From Pseudomonadales bacterium (GTDB taxonomy: Bacteria > Pseudomonadota > Gammaproteobacteria > Pseudomonadales > Pseudohongiellaceae): DNA of 64,000 nucleotides. The stretch is from the NCBI GenBank assembly GCA_023254735.1, contig JALRKV010000083.1, forward strand, positions 25,082-89,081. Reading direction: 5' to 3'. Shown piece after piece: positions 1 to 8,877 of the stretch. The notes below the pieces were generated by a model, which worked only from the letters and a program-made list of their open reading frames with translations, made no database searches and was not told the origin of the DNA. The position numbers and the translations under genes were made by a program. The first letter of the stretch is position 1. Every line of letters begins with the position of its first letter.

Positions 1-411
1 ATACACCGGTGTCTGCGCCATTTCATGGTGCAAGAAAATACTGACGGACGGGGGCGCCTCATTGGCCGTGAACACGCGCTCGGTAAGGTTGCGACGAACT
101 GCGTTAGAGAGTGATTCTTGGTAGGTAAAATTGGGCAACTCAAACGCACTGATTAAGTCATCGAACTCAAGGTCGGTTTGGATGCCGAACCCGCGAAACA
201 GCAGCGCACCATGCTGGGCAAGCGCCTGACTGAGTGATTCACGGTTCTCAGCGATCCAGCGTTTCGCCGACGCGACCGACTCTATTGCTTGATTCGCCGA
301 ATGCGACGGGTCAGCGGTCGATGCCTCAAGCGCGCCATAGATGAGCGGGAACACACCGCCTGCGCTGTCGTAGTTCTGCTGCCCCTCGAGAGTTATCTGT
401 CTAACCTGCAT
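1..411 (-). CDS. TauD/TfdA-type Fe(II)/2-oxoglutarate dioxygenase, N-terminal part
   Basis: The first 137 codons of a gene running off the left edge, starting at an ATG at 411. The frame is open throughout and reads as the N-terminal part of the TauD/TfdA superfamily: a segment with ALLFRGFGI near residues 92-100, then LHHEMAQTPVY at 127-137. H128-x-E130 would be the first two ligands of the iron facial triad, as in the SyrP-like branch, which uses HxE more than HxD. The substrate cannot be told. It lies 41 bp downstream of the aldo/keto reductase on the same strand, so it is probably the last gene of the symporter/oxidoreductase operon. The distal His and Arg ligands lie outside the window. 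Confidence 0.72.
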   Translation of the reverse strand, partial: MQVRQITLEGQQNYDSAGGVFPLIYGALEASTADPSHSANQAIESVASAKRWIAENRESLSQALAQHGALLFRGFGIQTDLEFDDLISAFELPNFTYQESLSNAVRRNLTERVFTANEAPPSVSIFLHHEMAQTPVY

Positions 412-452
412 CGCGCTATTCCTGTTAGTCCGTAGCTTTTGAGTCCCATGAC

Positions 453-1454
453 TTAATCATAGATGGCATGAAAAGTACCGAACGCCGCTTCACAGAAAAC
501 GCCGGGGTCGTTAAAGCGGCGATTCTGATTTAGCGCGCTAATCGCAAGCATCTCCTCATCAGTGAGAGAGAAGCCCGCCAGTGCCAGATTTTCTCGCAGG
601 CGCTCAGGCTTACTCGTCTTAGGAATTACCGCCGTGCCGCGCTGAATACCCCATCGAAGGACGACCTGTGCAGGCGTCGCGCCCGTCCGCGCGGCGGCCG
701 CAAGCACAGCCGGCTGTGTGAGGACACTCTCCGCCGGTGTCGCCATTTCGAGTGAAACATAAGACAACGCGCCGAGAGGCGAAAACGCCGTCACGGCAAT
801 CCCGTAGTCGTTGGCCGTTCTCAGCAGCGCTTCCTGTGTCAGATAGGGGTGCGATTCGATCTGTAGCATGGCTGGCTTAATGCGCGCATAGCTCATCAGA
901 TCGTGGAGAAGTGCGGTCGAGTAGTTACAGACGCCTATTTGCCTTGCGAGGCCTCTTTCTACCAAGCCCTCCATTGCTTGCCAAGTGACGTGCAGTGGCA
1001 CCGCATCGCGCTGCATTCCTGCGTCAGCCGAGCCGGCTTCGGCATGAGGATCAAAAACCCACTCAGGTGGATAGCGGTCATCAAAGTCCACATACTTTAA
1101 CGCGATGGGAAAGTGAACGAGATAGAGATCGAAATAATCGATACCCAAGTCTGTCAACGATCTCTTGCACGCAGCTTCTACGTGTTCGGGGCGGTGGAAT
1201 GTGTTCCAAAGCTTCGAGGTAATCCACAGATCTTCACGTGTACACAATCCCGCAGCAAGTGCTCTTGCAATTCCCTCGCCCACCTCGCGTTCGTTGCCGT
1301 AATCGGCAGCGCTGTCGAGATGTCGATAGCCCGCTTCGATAGCTCCATATACTGCCTCGGCGGTCGCCTCGCGCTCAATCTTCCAGAGTCCAAGCCCAAC
1401 TGCGGGCATAACTTTGCCATCGACGGCGAGCGCTATAGTTTCACTTGTGCTCAT
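453..1454 (-). CDS. Aldo/keto reductase
   Basis: A 333-residue cytosolic NAD(P)H-dependent aldo/keto reductase, TIM-barrel type, close in length and motifs to xylose/aldose reductases. The catalytic tetrad is visible: D47 and Y52 in LDSAADYGNE, K81 in SKLWN, H114 in YLVHFP. The cofactor-binding C-terminal part has the usual IPKTS followed by RLRENL. The family reduces sugar or other aldehydes to alcohols; the substrate here is not determined. It sits between a Gfo/Idh/MocA oxidoreductase and a 2-oxoglutarate dioxygenase on the same strand, which suggests a sugar, polyol or cyclitol pathway fed by the upstream symporter. The ribosome site is weak, but the ATG gives the expected family N-terminus. 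Confidence 0.9.
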   Translation of the reverse strand: MSTSETIALAVDGKVMPAVGLGLWKIEREATAEAVYGAIEAGYRHLDSAADYGNEREVGEGIARALAAGLCTREDLWITSKLWNTFHRPEHVEAACKRSLTDLGIDYFDLYLVHFPIALKYVDFDDRYPPEWVFDPHAEAGSADAGMQRDAVPLHVTWQAMEGLVERGLARQIGVCNYSTALLHDLMSYARIKPAMLQIESHPYLTQEALLRTANDYGIAVTAFSPLGALSYVSLEMATPAESVLTQPAVLAAAARTGATPAQVVLRWGIQRGTAVIPKTSKPERLRENLALAGFSLTDEEMLAISALNQNRRFNDPGVFCEAAFGTFHAIYD

Positions 1455-1505
1455 TCATTCTCTCACTTGTCATCTCGCTTAATTAAATCCTTTGGCACGC
1501 GCTGG

Positions 1506-2780
1506 TTAGTTGGCAGTGAAGCTGTCGCCAAGCACTGAGGCAAGGCCATTTGCCTCGATATAAGCCGCAAGCTCAATCGCCTTGCCAGTTTTGCTCGATT
1601 CCTGAGCTGCACTGGCAACGAGCATTGACCACAGGCCTTGCATTGGCGTCGCGGCGCCGCCCTCCTTGCGCGCCTTGCCTTCGAGGCGATCAAGAAACGC
1701 TGCATGCTCAAAATAAGTCGCCCCGTGGTGGCCGCTCTTCTCGATAACCGACGCATACCCGAGCGCACTCTCTCGCGATGCACCAAACTCACCCAACTCA
1801 AGCTTCAGGCTAGTGGTCGCTTCCTGCCTGTGATGCACATCGAAGCTCTCGGTAGCGATCAGGCGTCCCCGAGTACCGACCACACACAGCTGTTCAGTAA
1901 AATCAGGGCTGCACATATTGAGCGTAAAATTTGCACGACAGCCGTTATCGTAGTCGATAACAACAAACGCATTGTCATCGATATCGCTTTTGCGCCCGTC
2001 TCGCGTCAAAGCATCAAAAACGCCCGACTGCCCCGCACTCGCATAAACTCGCGTCGGCAACGCGCCCGCAAATAGATTGATCAGATCGAAATAGTGACAG
2101 CATTTTTCTACCAACGTCCCGCCGCTCAGATCGTTAAACTTATTCCATTGCCCAACCTTATCGAGAAATGGAGGACGGTATTCACTCATGCTAATCATTT
2201 TGATCTCGCCCAAACTCCTGCGCTCGAGCGTTTCGTGAAGCGATTCGACATACTGCGCCTTGTAGCGATACTGCAACCCAATCTGAATAAAACTTTGATA
2301 ATCACGCGCTAAGGCGACAGTAGCAGCGGCGTCACTCAGCGTCGTTGCCATAGGCTTTTCAAGAAAAATTGCTTTTCCCGATGCCATCGCTACCTTTAAC
2401 ACGTCGAAATGCGTGTAATTAGGCGTACAGATCATTAGCGCATCGACGGCAGAATCGTTGCAGGCACTTTCAAGGCTTGTGTAGACGATTGGCGCCGGTT
2501 GCCGCTGCCCTTCGGGGAGACTCGCCTCTTGCGCTGCGTAATTAGCAAGCGCTATGTCGATACTGCGCTGCTCGCTGTCGAAAATCCCATGCACAGCAGC
2601 ACGCCCTAGAAGCCGAGCTACGCGCATGTGTTCCTGACCTATCGTCCCAGTACCGATTATCGCGAGACGATGAGCCGGTGGGGCGACTGCATAAAGATAT
2701 TTATCAGTCTCCGGAATATGTTGCTGTCCCGCGGCGCCCTCAAAGAAGCGCAATCTCGGCTTTATCGTCTCAATACTCAT
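1506..2780 (-). CDS. Gfo/Idh/MocA family oxidoreductase
   Basis: A 424-residue NAD(P)-dependent oxidoreductase. A Rossmann fold begins with IIGTGTIGQEH at about residues 41-51, and the family's EKPMA segment (catalytic Lys) follows. The C-terminal half is the alpha/beta substrate domain, with DIDDNAFVVIDYDNG. I chose the ATG at 2780 because an AGGGAT Shine-Dalgarno lies 5 nt upstream; the longer frame to 2825 would need a TTG. Family members oxidise sugars, inositols or related polyols. It follows the SSS symporter by about 50 bp and precedes an aldo/keto reductase, so it probably acts on the imported solute. The exact substrate is unknown. Confidence 0.88.
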   Translation of the reverse strand: MSIETIKPRLRFFEGAAGQQHIPETDKYLYAVAPPAHRLAIIGTGTIGQEHMRVARLLGRAAVHGIFDSEQRSIDIALANYAAQEASLPEGQRQPAPIVYTSLESACNDSAVDALMICTPNYTHFDVLKVAMASGKAIFLEKPMATTLSDAAATVALARDYQSFIQIGLQYRYKAQYVESLHETLERRSLGEIKMISMSEYRPPFLDKVGQWNKFNDLSGGTLVEKCCHYFDLINLFAGALPTRVYASAGQSGVFDALTRDGRKSDIDDNAFVVIDYDNGCRANFTLNMCSPDFTEQLCVVGTRGRLIATESFDVHHRQEATTSLKLELGEFGASRESALGYASVIEKSGHHGATYFEHAAFLDRLEGKARKEGGAATPMQGLWSMLVASAAQESSKTGKAIELAAYIEANGLASVLGDSFTAN

Positions 2781-2831
2781 AACATCCCTACTGGCATTCT
2801 CACTACCTACTGGAATTCTTACCAAGAGTGG

Positions 2832-4538
2832 CTACACAGACCGTAGACCGCGCCACCACACCGCCGCATTCAGCGCCAACACTACACCTAAAATCGATCC
2901 GTACGCAGAGCTACCCGCACCTACTAGCCCAAGCGGCGAGAAGGTAATGTAAAGCACAACGACACAGGAAAAGAGAGTCACCGCACAGGGGGCTGCCAGC
3001 GACCACGGATTCATGTCGACACGACTGACGGTTGTGTATGTCCACAGCTTGGCGCGCGGCAGCCAGTGTCCGACCGCAAGCATGATACCGATTTCGATGA
3101 AAAACAGAATAGCGTAGAGATGCAGAAAATGAATCGCCACCTGCTCCTTAAACACAAACTGCAGTAAGCCGTAAGCAACAAGGTGGAAGCCGATAACCAG
3201 CTTCGGACCGAGTGCCGGCACATGACGCGTGAATAGTCCCACGATGACGATCGCGATTATTGGTATGTTGTAGAAACCAGTAAAAATACGAATAATCTGC
3301 CAGAGGCCATCGGGGGCGAATTGCAACAGAGGCGCCACCACAAACGAGAAGAGTGCAATTGCTACGCTCGCCCACTTAGCGACGCGCACGAGCTGCGCAT
3401 CCGTCACTTTCTCGCCGTGATTCAACCGCTCCTTGAAAGGTGCATAGACATCCAGACAAAAGAGGGTCGCCGCGCTATTGAGAAGCGAATTAAAAGAGCT
3501 AAACACCGCCCCTAGCAATACGGCCAAGAAAAAGCCGCTCGCATAAACCGGCAGCACATCACGAATGAGGGCGGGATAGGCGAGGTCAATCGACGCGAGC
3601 GTGGGTCCGTAGAGATGGTAGGCAATAACGCCCGGCAGCATCATCAAAAAGGGGACAAGAACTTTAAAAAATCCGGAAAAAAGCACACCCTTCTGCCCCT
3701 CGGCTAAACTGCGTGCACCGAGAGTTCGCTGGATGACATATTGATTGGTACACCAATAAAAGAGATTGGCGAAAATCATACCGGTGAACAGCGTGGCGAA
3801 GGGGGTCGGATCACTCGCCGAGCCTATGGCATTGAGCTTATGCGTGTCGGTTGTGGTGACCACCGCAAGCCCCGCAATGATGCTGCCGTCGCCGAGCGCA
3901 GCGAGCCCGAGCAGCGGTACCGCGATGCCAATGATGAGCAGCCCAATACCGTTGAGCGTGTCGGACACGGCGACCGCTCGCAGCCCGCCAAAGACAGCAT
4001 ATATTGCCCCGATACTCCCAATCGCAATAATCGTTAGCGCCAGGGCCGGGGAATAGGCAAGTCCCGTAATAGTCGGAATATCAAAAAGCTGCAGGACGGC
4101 GATCGACCCTGAATAAAGCACGGAGGGAATGGTGACAAATCCATAGCCAACCATAAACAGCACTACCGACGCGCGGCGCACATCGCTATCGAATCGATCA
4201 TTGAGAAATTCAGGCAGGGTGGAAAACGCGCCCGCAAGATAGCGGGGCAAAAACAAAAACGCCATCGCAATGGTGGAAATTGCGGCAGTCACCTCCCATC
4301 CCATGCTGCTGAGATTGAAGCCGTACGCAGAACCATTGAGACCGATCAGCTGCTCCGCCGACAAGTTGGTCAGCAGCATTGATCCCGCGATGAAGACCGC
4401 GCTAAGCCCCCTGCCCGCGAGAAAATACCCCTCCCGAGTCGCGACTTCGCCGCGGGTCTGTCTGTATGCTATCCATGCCACAAGCGCCATGAAAAACAGG
4501 CAGCTCGTCAGAGTCAGCATTAATTCTTGATTGGTCAT
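2832..4538 (-). CDS. Sodium:solute symporter, SSS (SLC5) family
   Basis: A 568-residue inner-membrane symporter with 13-14 hydrophobic helices. The family signature GYFLAGRGLS follows the first helix, and there is an unwound Na+-site helix region (SMLLTNLSAEQLIGLNGSAYG). Its length and Asn/Gln-rich second helix resemble the sodium/sugar or myo-inositol subgroup rather than the shorter proline/acetate subgroup. The start codon overlaps the stop of a small Lys-rich ORF (ATGA), implying translational coupling. Downstream dehydrogenase and reductase genes on the same strand suggest uptake of a polyol or sugar-like nutrient driven by Na+. Confidence 0.9.
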   Translation of the reverse strand: MTNQELMLTLTSCLFFMALVAWIAYRQTRGEVATREGYFLAGRGLSAVFIAGSMLLTNLSAEQLIGLNGSAYGFNLSSMGWEVTAAISTIAMAFLFLPRYLAGAFSTLPEFLNDRFDSDVRRASVVLFMVGYGFVTIPSVLYSGSIAVLQLFDIPTITGLAYSPALALTIIAIGSIGAIYAVFGGLRAVAVSDTLNGIGLLIIGIAVPLLGLAALGDGSIIAGLAVVTTTDTHKLNAIGSASDPTPFATLFTGMIFANLFYWCTNQYVIQRTLGARSLAEGQKGVLFSGFFKVLVPFLMMLPGVIAYHLYGPTLASIDLAYPALIRDVLPVYASGFFLAVLLGAVFSSFNSLLNSAATLFCLDVYAPFKERLNHGEKVTDAQLVRVAKWASVAIALFSFVVAPLLQFAPDGLWQIIRIFTGFYNIPIIAIVIVGLFTRHVPALGPKLVIGFHLVAYGLLQFVFKEQVAIHFLHLYAILFFIEIGIMLAVGHWLPRAKLWTYTTVSRVDMNPWSLAAPCAVTLFSCVVVLYITFSPLGLVGAGSSAYGSILGVVLALNAAVWWRGLRSV

Positions 4539-4666
4539 ACGCGCATCTTCTTATCTTTCTTTTCTTTCTTTTCTTTCTTAGATTTCTTAGTCTTCTTGCA
4601 GCTTTCCAAGCCTTCGCTGACGCTATTGTTAGTGGAGTCTATCAGGACTCGCGCCACGATTGACAT
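4535..4666 (-). CDS. Small Lys-rich ORF coupled to the SSS symporter (43 aa)
   Basis: A short ORF of 43 codons with an ATG at 4666 and an AGG 5-6 nt upstream. Its TGA overlaps the ATG of the symporter (ATGA, 4538-4535), the classic coupling arrangement. Residues 1-22 are mixed (MSIVARVLIDST...); residues 24-40 are almost all Lys with Glu, Ser, Thr and Asp. The DNA of this tail is a polypurine run (AAGAAAGAAAAGAAAG...). I know no family for it. It could be a real accessory peptide of the transporter, or a leader whose translation controls symporter synthesis. A chance frame is possible because the tail is low complexity. Confidence 0.5.
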   Translation of the reverse strand: MSIVARVLIDSTNNSVSEGLESCKKTKKSKKEKKEKKDKKMRV

Positions 4667-4760
4667 TTTTGCCTAGTCCGATAGTGTTCATAAGCTGTCT
4701 AGATATAAAAGCCCTATTTAAAATCCTATTTTCATTCCCTATCCAACAGGATCGTTCCAA

Positions 4761-6662
4761 ATGCTGAAGAGCCGCTCACCTGCGCCCCCTGCCATGCCCC
4801 GCTTAGCTCGCCAGAGAGCACGTGCAAGTCTGTCAGCCTTTACCTCATGCCTCGCGCTGCTGTCACTTGCAGCTGCTAACGCACAGACTGCGGACGACAT
4901 AGCACGCAACTCGGGCGCATCGGACTACGCGCTTCTCTGCGCCGGCTGCCACGACGGCGCACTCTTAGAGGCGCCCCGGCGAAGCGCACTGGCGATGTTT
5001 TCACCTGAACATATCGTTGAGTCTCTCGAGTCGGGGATTATGGCGACCCAAGGTATGCCACTTACGCGCGCAAAAAAACGCGATGTCGCCTTCTTCCTCA
5101 CGGGCAAGCGGTTTGATGAGAACGCAACCGAGCGAGTTTCCTTCGACTGCACCGCATCAAGGGCAGGCGGCGCCACCCTTGACCAGCCACCACTGTGGAA
5201 TGGTTGGGGCGCAGGGGTCAATAATTCACGGCATCAATTCAACGAAACCCTGCTAACACCTGACAATGTCGGCGAACTCAGCCTCGCCTGGGCCTTTGCC
5301 TTCCCGGGTGCAACGCGCGCCCGATCACAGCCGCTCGTGACACCAGAGGCGGTGTTTGTGGGCAGTCAAGAAGGCGTTGTGTATGCGCTGGACGCGAGTA
5401 ACGGCTGCCCAATTTGGACCTACGATGCCGAGGCCGAAGTGCGCAGCGCCGTCATTCTGGATCTCGACGCACAGGGCAAACCGGAAACGCTCCTGTTTGG
5501 CGACTTCGCTGCTAATGCACACGCTATCGATGCGCAAACCGGCGAGCTCCGCTGGAAAACCTCGGTGCATGAGCACAGGCTCGCAACAATCACTGGGGCC
5601 ACCGCAGTGGCGGACGGGATTCTCGTCGTCCCCGTCTCGTCTCTCGAAATCATCGCAGCCTCACGCAACGAATACAGCTGCTGCAGCTTCCGCGGCGCGG
5701 TGGTTGGCCTGAGCATCGCGACCGGCGAAATTCTCTGGACCCACTACACCACTCCCCCGCCGCAGCCAACGAGCAAAAACCGCGCGGGAACTCAGATGCA
5801 GGGGCCCTCGGGCGCTCCGGTTTGGTCAGGCATCACAATTGATACTAAACGCAGCCTTGTGTACGCGACGACTGGTGAGAACTATTCCTCGCCCGCAACC
5901 AACACGAGCGACGCCGTCATCGCGATAGATCTTCATTCGGGCGAAAGGCGCTGGGTTAAGCAAGTCACGACAAACGATGCTTGGAATGGCGCCTGCTCGA
6001 CGGGCGGGTTTAATTGCCCAGAGGAGAAGGGCCCTGATTTCGATTTCGGCGCAGCTGCGCTGCTAATCGAAAGTAAATTGGGCCGAGACCTACTCGTCGT
6101 GGGGCAGAAATCAGGCATGGTCTACGCGCTAGATCCTGACGCTGACGGCGCGCTTGTCTGGGAGACCCGCGCCGGCAGCGGCGGCACCATGGGCGGCATT
6201 CATTACGGCATGAGCAGCGACGGCGAAGGACTGTTCGTCGGCGTCTCTGACCTGCCCACAAACAATCCATATAACGTGGGCGAAGGCCAGCCCGGCATTC
6301 ACCGGCTGAACCTTGCTAGCGGCGCTATCGAGTGGCGAAACCTACTGCCAAATGTTTGCCCCCAGACGAAATTCCTCTGTTTCCAAGGCATTTCAGCAGC
6401 CGTCAGCAGTTCACCCGGGCTTGTCTTTGCTGGCGGGCTCGACGGCATGCTGCGCGCGTTCAATGCAGAGACTGGCGCAATCTTATGGGAGACCAATACG
6501 GTGCAAGAATACGGCGACGTTAACGGCGTTCGCGGCTTCGGCGGTGCAATCGAAGCAGACGGTCCGGTGATTGCTGGCGGCTCCGTCTTTGTCACCTCGG
6601 GATATGAAAAATGGGGCGAGCAGCCGGGTAACATGCTACTCGTTTATTCAATTAAACAATAA
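4761..6662 (+). CDS. PQQ-dependent dehydrogenase with N-terminal cytochrome c (PVA dehydrogenase-like)
   Basis: A 633-residue exported quinohaemoprotein. A signal region with a basic n-part ends near residue 42 (AANAQ). A small cytochrome c domain follows with CAGCH at 60-64 and a Met ligand candidate in TQGMPLT. The rest is a PQQ-type beta-propeller with repeated blades such as VVYALDASNG, MVYALDPDADG and RAFNAETGAILWETN. The order cytochrome then propeller is that of cytochrome-type polyvinyl alcohol dehydrogenases; methanol-type enzymes carry the cytochrome at the C-terminus or not at all. It probably oxidises an alcohol in the periplasm. A VOC gene follows after 20 bp. An AGGA lies upstream of the ATG, at slightly long spacing. 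Confidence 0.78.
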   Translation: MLKSRSPAPPAMPRLARQRARASLSAFTSCLALLSLAAANAQTADDIARNSGASDYALLCAGCHDGALLEAPRRSALAMFSPEHIVESLESGIMATQGMPLTRAKKRDVAFFLTGKRFDENATERVSFDCTASRAGGATLDQPPLWNGWGAGVNNSRHQFNETLLTPDNVGELSLAWAFAFPGATRARSQPLVTPEAVFVGSQEGVVYALDASNGCPIWTYDAEAEVRSAVILDLDAQGKPETLLFGDFAANAHAIDAQTGELRWKTSVHEHRLATITGATAVADGILVVPVSSLEIIAASRNEYSCCSFRGAVVGLSIATGEILWTHYTTPPPQPTSKNRAGTQMQGPSGAPVWSGITIDTKRSLVYATTGENYSSPATNTSDAVIAIDLHSGERRWVKQVTTNDAWNGACSTGGFNCPEEKGPDFDFGAAALLIESKLGRDLLVVGQKSGMVYALDPDADGALVWETRAGSGGTMGGIHYGMSSDGEGLFVGVSDLPTNNPYNVGEGQPGIHRLNLASGAIEWRNLLPNVCPQTKFLCFQGISAAVSSSPGLVFAGGLDGMLRAFNAETGAILWETNTVQEYGDVNGVRGFGGAIEADGPVIAGGSVFVTSGYEKWGEQPGNMLLVYSIKQ

Positions 6663-6682
6663 AACAAAAAGAGGAGCGTTCG

Positions 6683-7780
6683 ATGTTAGATGCACCGATT
6701 ACACGCTTAAAGAACATCCGCTTTCCGCTCGCATTCGCAGCAGGTTTCGCGCTAACAGTTCAGGCCGGCAGCGGCCTCGCCTATGAAATCGACCCTGATT
6801 CGACCATTGCTGATTCGCCAACCACGCTACTCGGCATCAATCATATTGCGTTATCGGTGCGCGACCTCGACGCCGCCGTTGCCTTTTATCAAGGCGTCAC
6901 TGGGTATGAAATTATCCGCCGCGAGACCGTAAGCGGCCCCGAGGCCGACAGACTCTTCGGCATGCCTGATATTCGCTACGAAACCGTGGTGCTCGAAGCG
7001 CCGAATATGCTGTTCGAGTTAAATGCGTTCAGCCATAACGCAGTTAAACCACTGACTCGCATGCCAGCTCAGGGGCCGGGCATGACCCATACCTGTTTTC
7101 AGTCGCCGTCTAACGATTCGGCCTTTGAACGATTCAAAGCGGCCGGTGCAGACATACTCTCGACCGGAGGCGAACCAATCGATCTCGGCGGCTATGGCGT
7201 CACCTATGCCTACGCCTACGATGCAGAAGGCAATATGATTGAACTCGAACAGCTAGACCCAGGACCACTGCACGCAGGCGCCTACAACGAGCGCTGGGCA
7301 GAAAAAGGGTATAACTCGTGGATGACGCAGGTTGCCCTCGTCACCCATGACATCGTCGCGCTGACTGATTTCTATGAAAAGATCCTCGCTTTTGCGCCCT
7401 ACCGCGATGGCGATTACGTCAACAACGAGCGCATGGGCGAGATCACGGGCATCGAAAATTTGTCGCTACTGGCCTCTTGGTTTCGCATGAACGAGCGCTC
7501 CAAAACAATCGAACTCTGGCAATATCGAAATCCAGTGACCGAGCAATATCACGGCAAACGCGGGGTAACGGACTTCGGGTACAGCTTCTCGATCGAGGCT
7601 GGGGATATCCATGCCGAGGTGGCGCGCATGACCGACCTCGGTGTGGAATTTGTGAGCGAACCGGTAAAGCTGGGCGATTTCTGGCAGGCGTACGCACATG
7701 ATATTGACGGCAACGTGTTCTCACTCCGGCAGGCAATAGACGCCGATTCGCCGTATTCGATTCCGCAGCTTGAACTTTGA
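6683..7780 (+). CDS. Exported double-VOC (glyoxalase/dioxygenase-fold) protein
   Basis: A 365-residue protein with a Sec-type signal (hydrophobic stretch LAFAAGFALTVQAG, probable cut near SGLA-YE). It has two vicinal-oxygen-chelate domains, at about residues 50-195 and 213-355. The first contains INHIALSVRDLDAAVAFYQ and ends with a metal-ligand type GNMIELEQ; the second ends with HDIDGNVFSLRQA. VOC proteins include glyoxalases, extradiol dioxygenases and epimerases, and the reaction here cannot be assigned. A GAGGAG site precedes the ATG. It lies 20 bp behind the PQQ dehydrogenase, so the two are probably co-transcribed and work in the periplasm. Confidence 0.8.
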   Translation: MLDAPITRLKNIRFPLAFAAGFALTVQAGSGLAYEIDPDSTIADSPTTLLGINHIALSVRDLDAAVAFYQGVTGYEIIRRETVSGPEADRLFGMPDIRYETVVLEAPNMLFELNAFSHNAVKPLTRMPAQGPGMTHTCFQSPSNDSAFERFKAAGADILSTGGEPIDLGGYGVTYAYAYDAEGNMIELEQLDPGPLHAGAYNERWAEKGYNSWMTQVALVTHDIVALTDFYEKILAFAPYRDGDYVNNERMGEITGIENLSLLASWFRMNERSKTIELWQYRNPVTEQYHGKRGVTDFGYSFSIEAGDIHAEVARMTDLGVEFVSEPVKLGDFWQAYAHDIDGNVFSLRQAIDADSPYSIPQLEL

Positions 7781-7809
7781 ACAGCTTGAACGTTGAAAAA
7801 AGTGAACAC

Positions 7810-7830
7810 AGCGGCTTTTATTCAGCCGCT
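7810..7830 (+). other. Intercistronic stem-loop
   Basis: A perfect 7-bp inverted repeat, AGCGGCT and AGCCGCT, around a 7-nt loop. It lies 30 bp after the VOC stop and 42 bp before the hydrolase ATG. There is no U-tract on either side, so it is unlikely to be a strong terminator. It may stabilise the upstream mRNA end or attenuate readthrough into the hydrolase. Confidence 0.4.
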
Positions 7831-7871
7831 AAAGGTAACCACGCCTAGCGACTAGTCAATCCGAGGGATTT

Positions 7872-8843
7872 ATGAACGCAGCCATGAATAACAATGTTAC
7901 TGAAATCAACCGCGCGAGCAGCCGAGGGCTGACAGGCGCTGCAGCGCTTTGCCTTATCGCGCTTTTTATTTTATCGCCTCTCGCGGCAGCGCAGGATATC
8001 CGGGATGAAGTGGAACATGTTTACGCCGAAAACGACGGCACAAAAATCCACTACGCGAAGATGGGTGCGGGACCTCTCATCGTTTTCATCCATGGGTTTC
8101 CCGATTTTTGGTATTCCTGGCGCCACCAAATGCAAGGGCTGTCGTCTGACTACACTGTTGCTGCGATGGACACTCGCGGCTACAACCTCAGCGACAAACC
8201 GTCTGGGGTCGAAAACTACGACATGCAGATACTTATCGAGGATGTTGCCTCTGTCGTCCGCAACGAAGGTCAAGAAAGCGCGATTATCGTCGGCCACGAT
8301 TGGGGCGGCGGGATTGCTTGGAGCTTTGCCGCTTGGCGCCCAGAAATGACCAGCCATCTGGTTATTATGAACCTTCCCCATCTCAAAGGATTCGCCCGCG
8401 AACTTGCGAAAATGGAGGAGCAGCATAAGAACTCAACGTATGCGCGCAATTTCCAGCGGCCAAACAGCCACGAATCAATTTCGGCCCAAGGCCTTGCCAT
8501 GGCGCTTTCGCGGGGCGATGAGGGTTTACAGTCGATCTACCTCGAAGCCTTCGAGCGGTCTAGCGCGGACGCGATGATGAACTACTACCGCGCTAATTTT
8601 CCACGCGAGCCCTACACATCCGGCGCCTTTGTTGATTTACCCCGAATTCAGATGCCGGTGCTGCAATTTCATGGCATGAACGATACGGCCCTGCTACCAG
8701 ACTCGTTAAACGATACATGGGACGAGCTCGACCAAGACTGGACTCTGGTGACTGTGCCGGAAGCCGGTCATTGGCCTCACCATGACAAGCCTAACGTCGT
8801 GACCAACATGATGCGCGCGTGGCTGGCTCTGCACGCAGAATAA
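7872..8843 (+). CDS. Exported alpha/beta hydrolase, epoxide hydrolase-like
   Basis: A 323-residue protein with an N-terminal signal (hydrophobic AALCLIALFILSPLAAA, probable cut near residue 41). The alpha/beta-hydrolase elements are all present: oxyanion-hole HGFP at 74-77, nucleophile elbow GHDWGG with Asp143, acid Asp271 in HGMNDT, and base His300 in EAGHWPH. An Asp nucleophile marks the epoxide hydrolase/haloalkane dehalogenase branch. The YYR at 238-240 in the cap could supply the ring-opening Tyr, which favours epoxide hydrolase. A GAGGGATTT ribosome site fixes the ATG. It follows the PQQ dehydrogenase and VOC genes. The signal peptide is notable because most epoxide hydrolases of this type are cytosolic. 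Confidence 0.85.
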   Translation: MNAAMNNNVTEINRASSRGLTGAAALCLIALFILSPLAAAQDIRDEVEHVYAENDGTKIHYAKMGAGPLIVFIHGFPDFWYSWRHQMQGLSSDYTVAAMDTRGYNLSDKPSGVENYDMQILIEDVASVVRNEGQESAIIVGHDWGGGIAWSFAAWRPEMTSHLVIMNLPHLKGFARELAKMEEQHKNSTYARNFQRPNSHESISAQGLAMALSRGDEGLQSIYLEAFERSSADAMMNYYRANFPREPYTSGAFVDLPRIQMPVLQFHGMNDTALLPDSLNDTWDELDQDWTLVTVPEAGHWPHHDKPNVVTNMMRAWLALHAE

Positions 8844-8877
8844 GAGAGGGAAAAGGCGGTGCTCGGGAGTGTCGTCT

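Noticed and set aside
4660..4687. Perfect TTGACA as promoter for the PQQ dehydrogenase
   Set aside because: The -10 at normal spacing (TAGTGT) is poor, and the site overlaps the start of the small ORF on the other strand; not strong enough to annotate.
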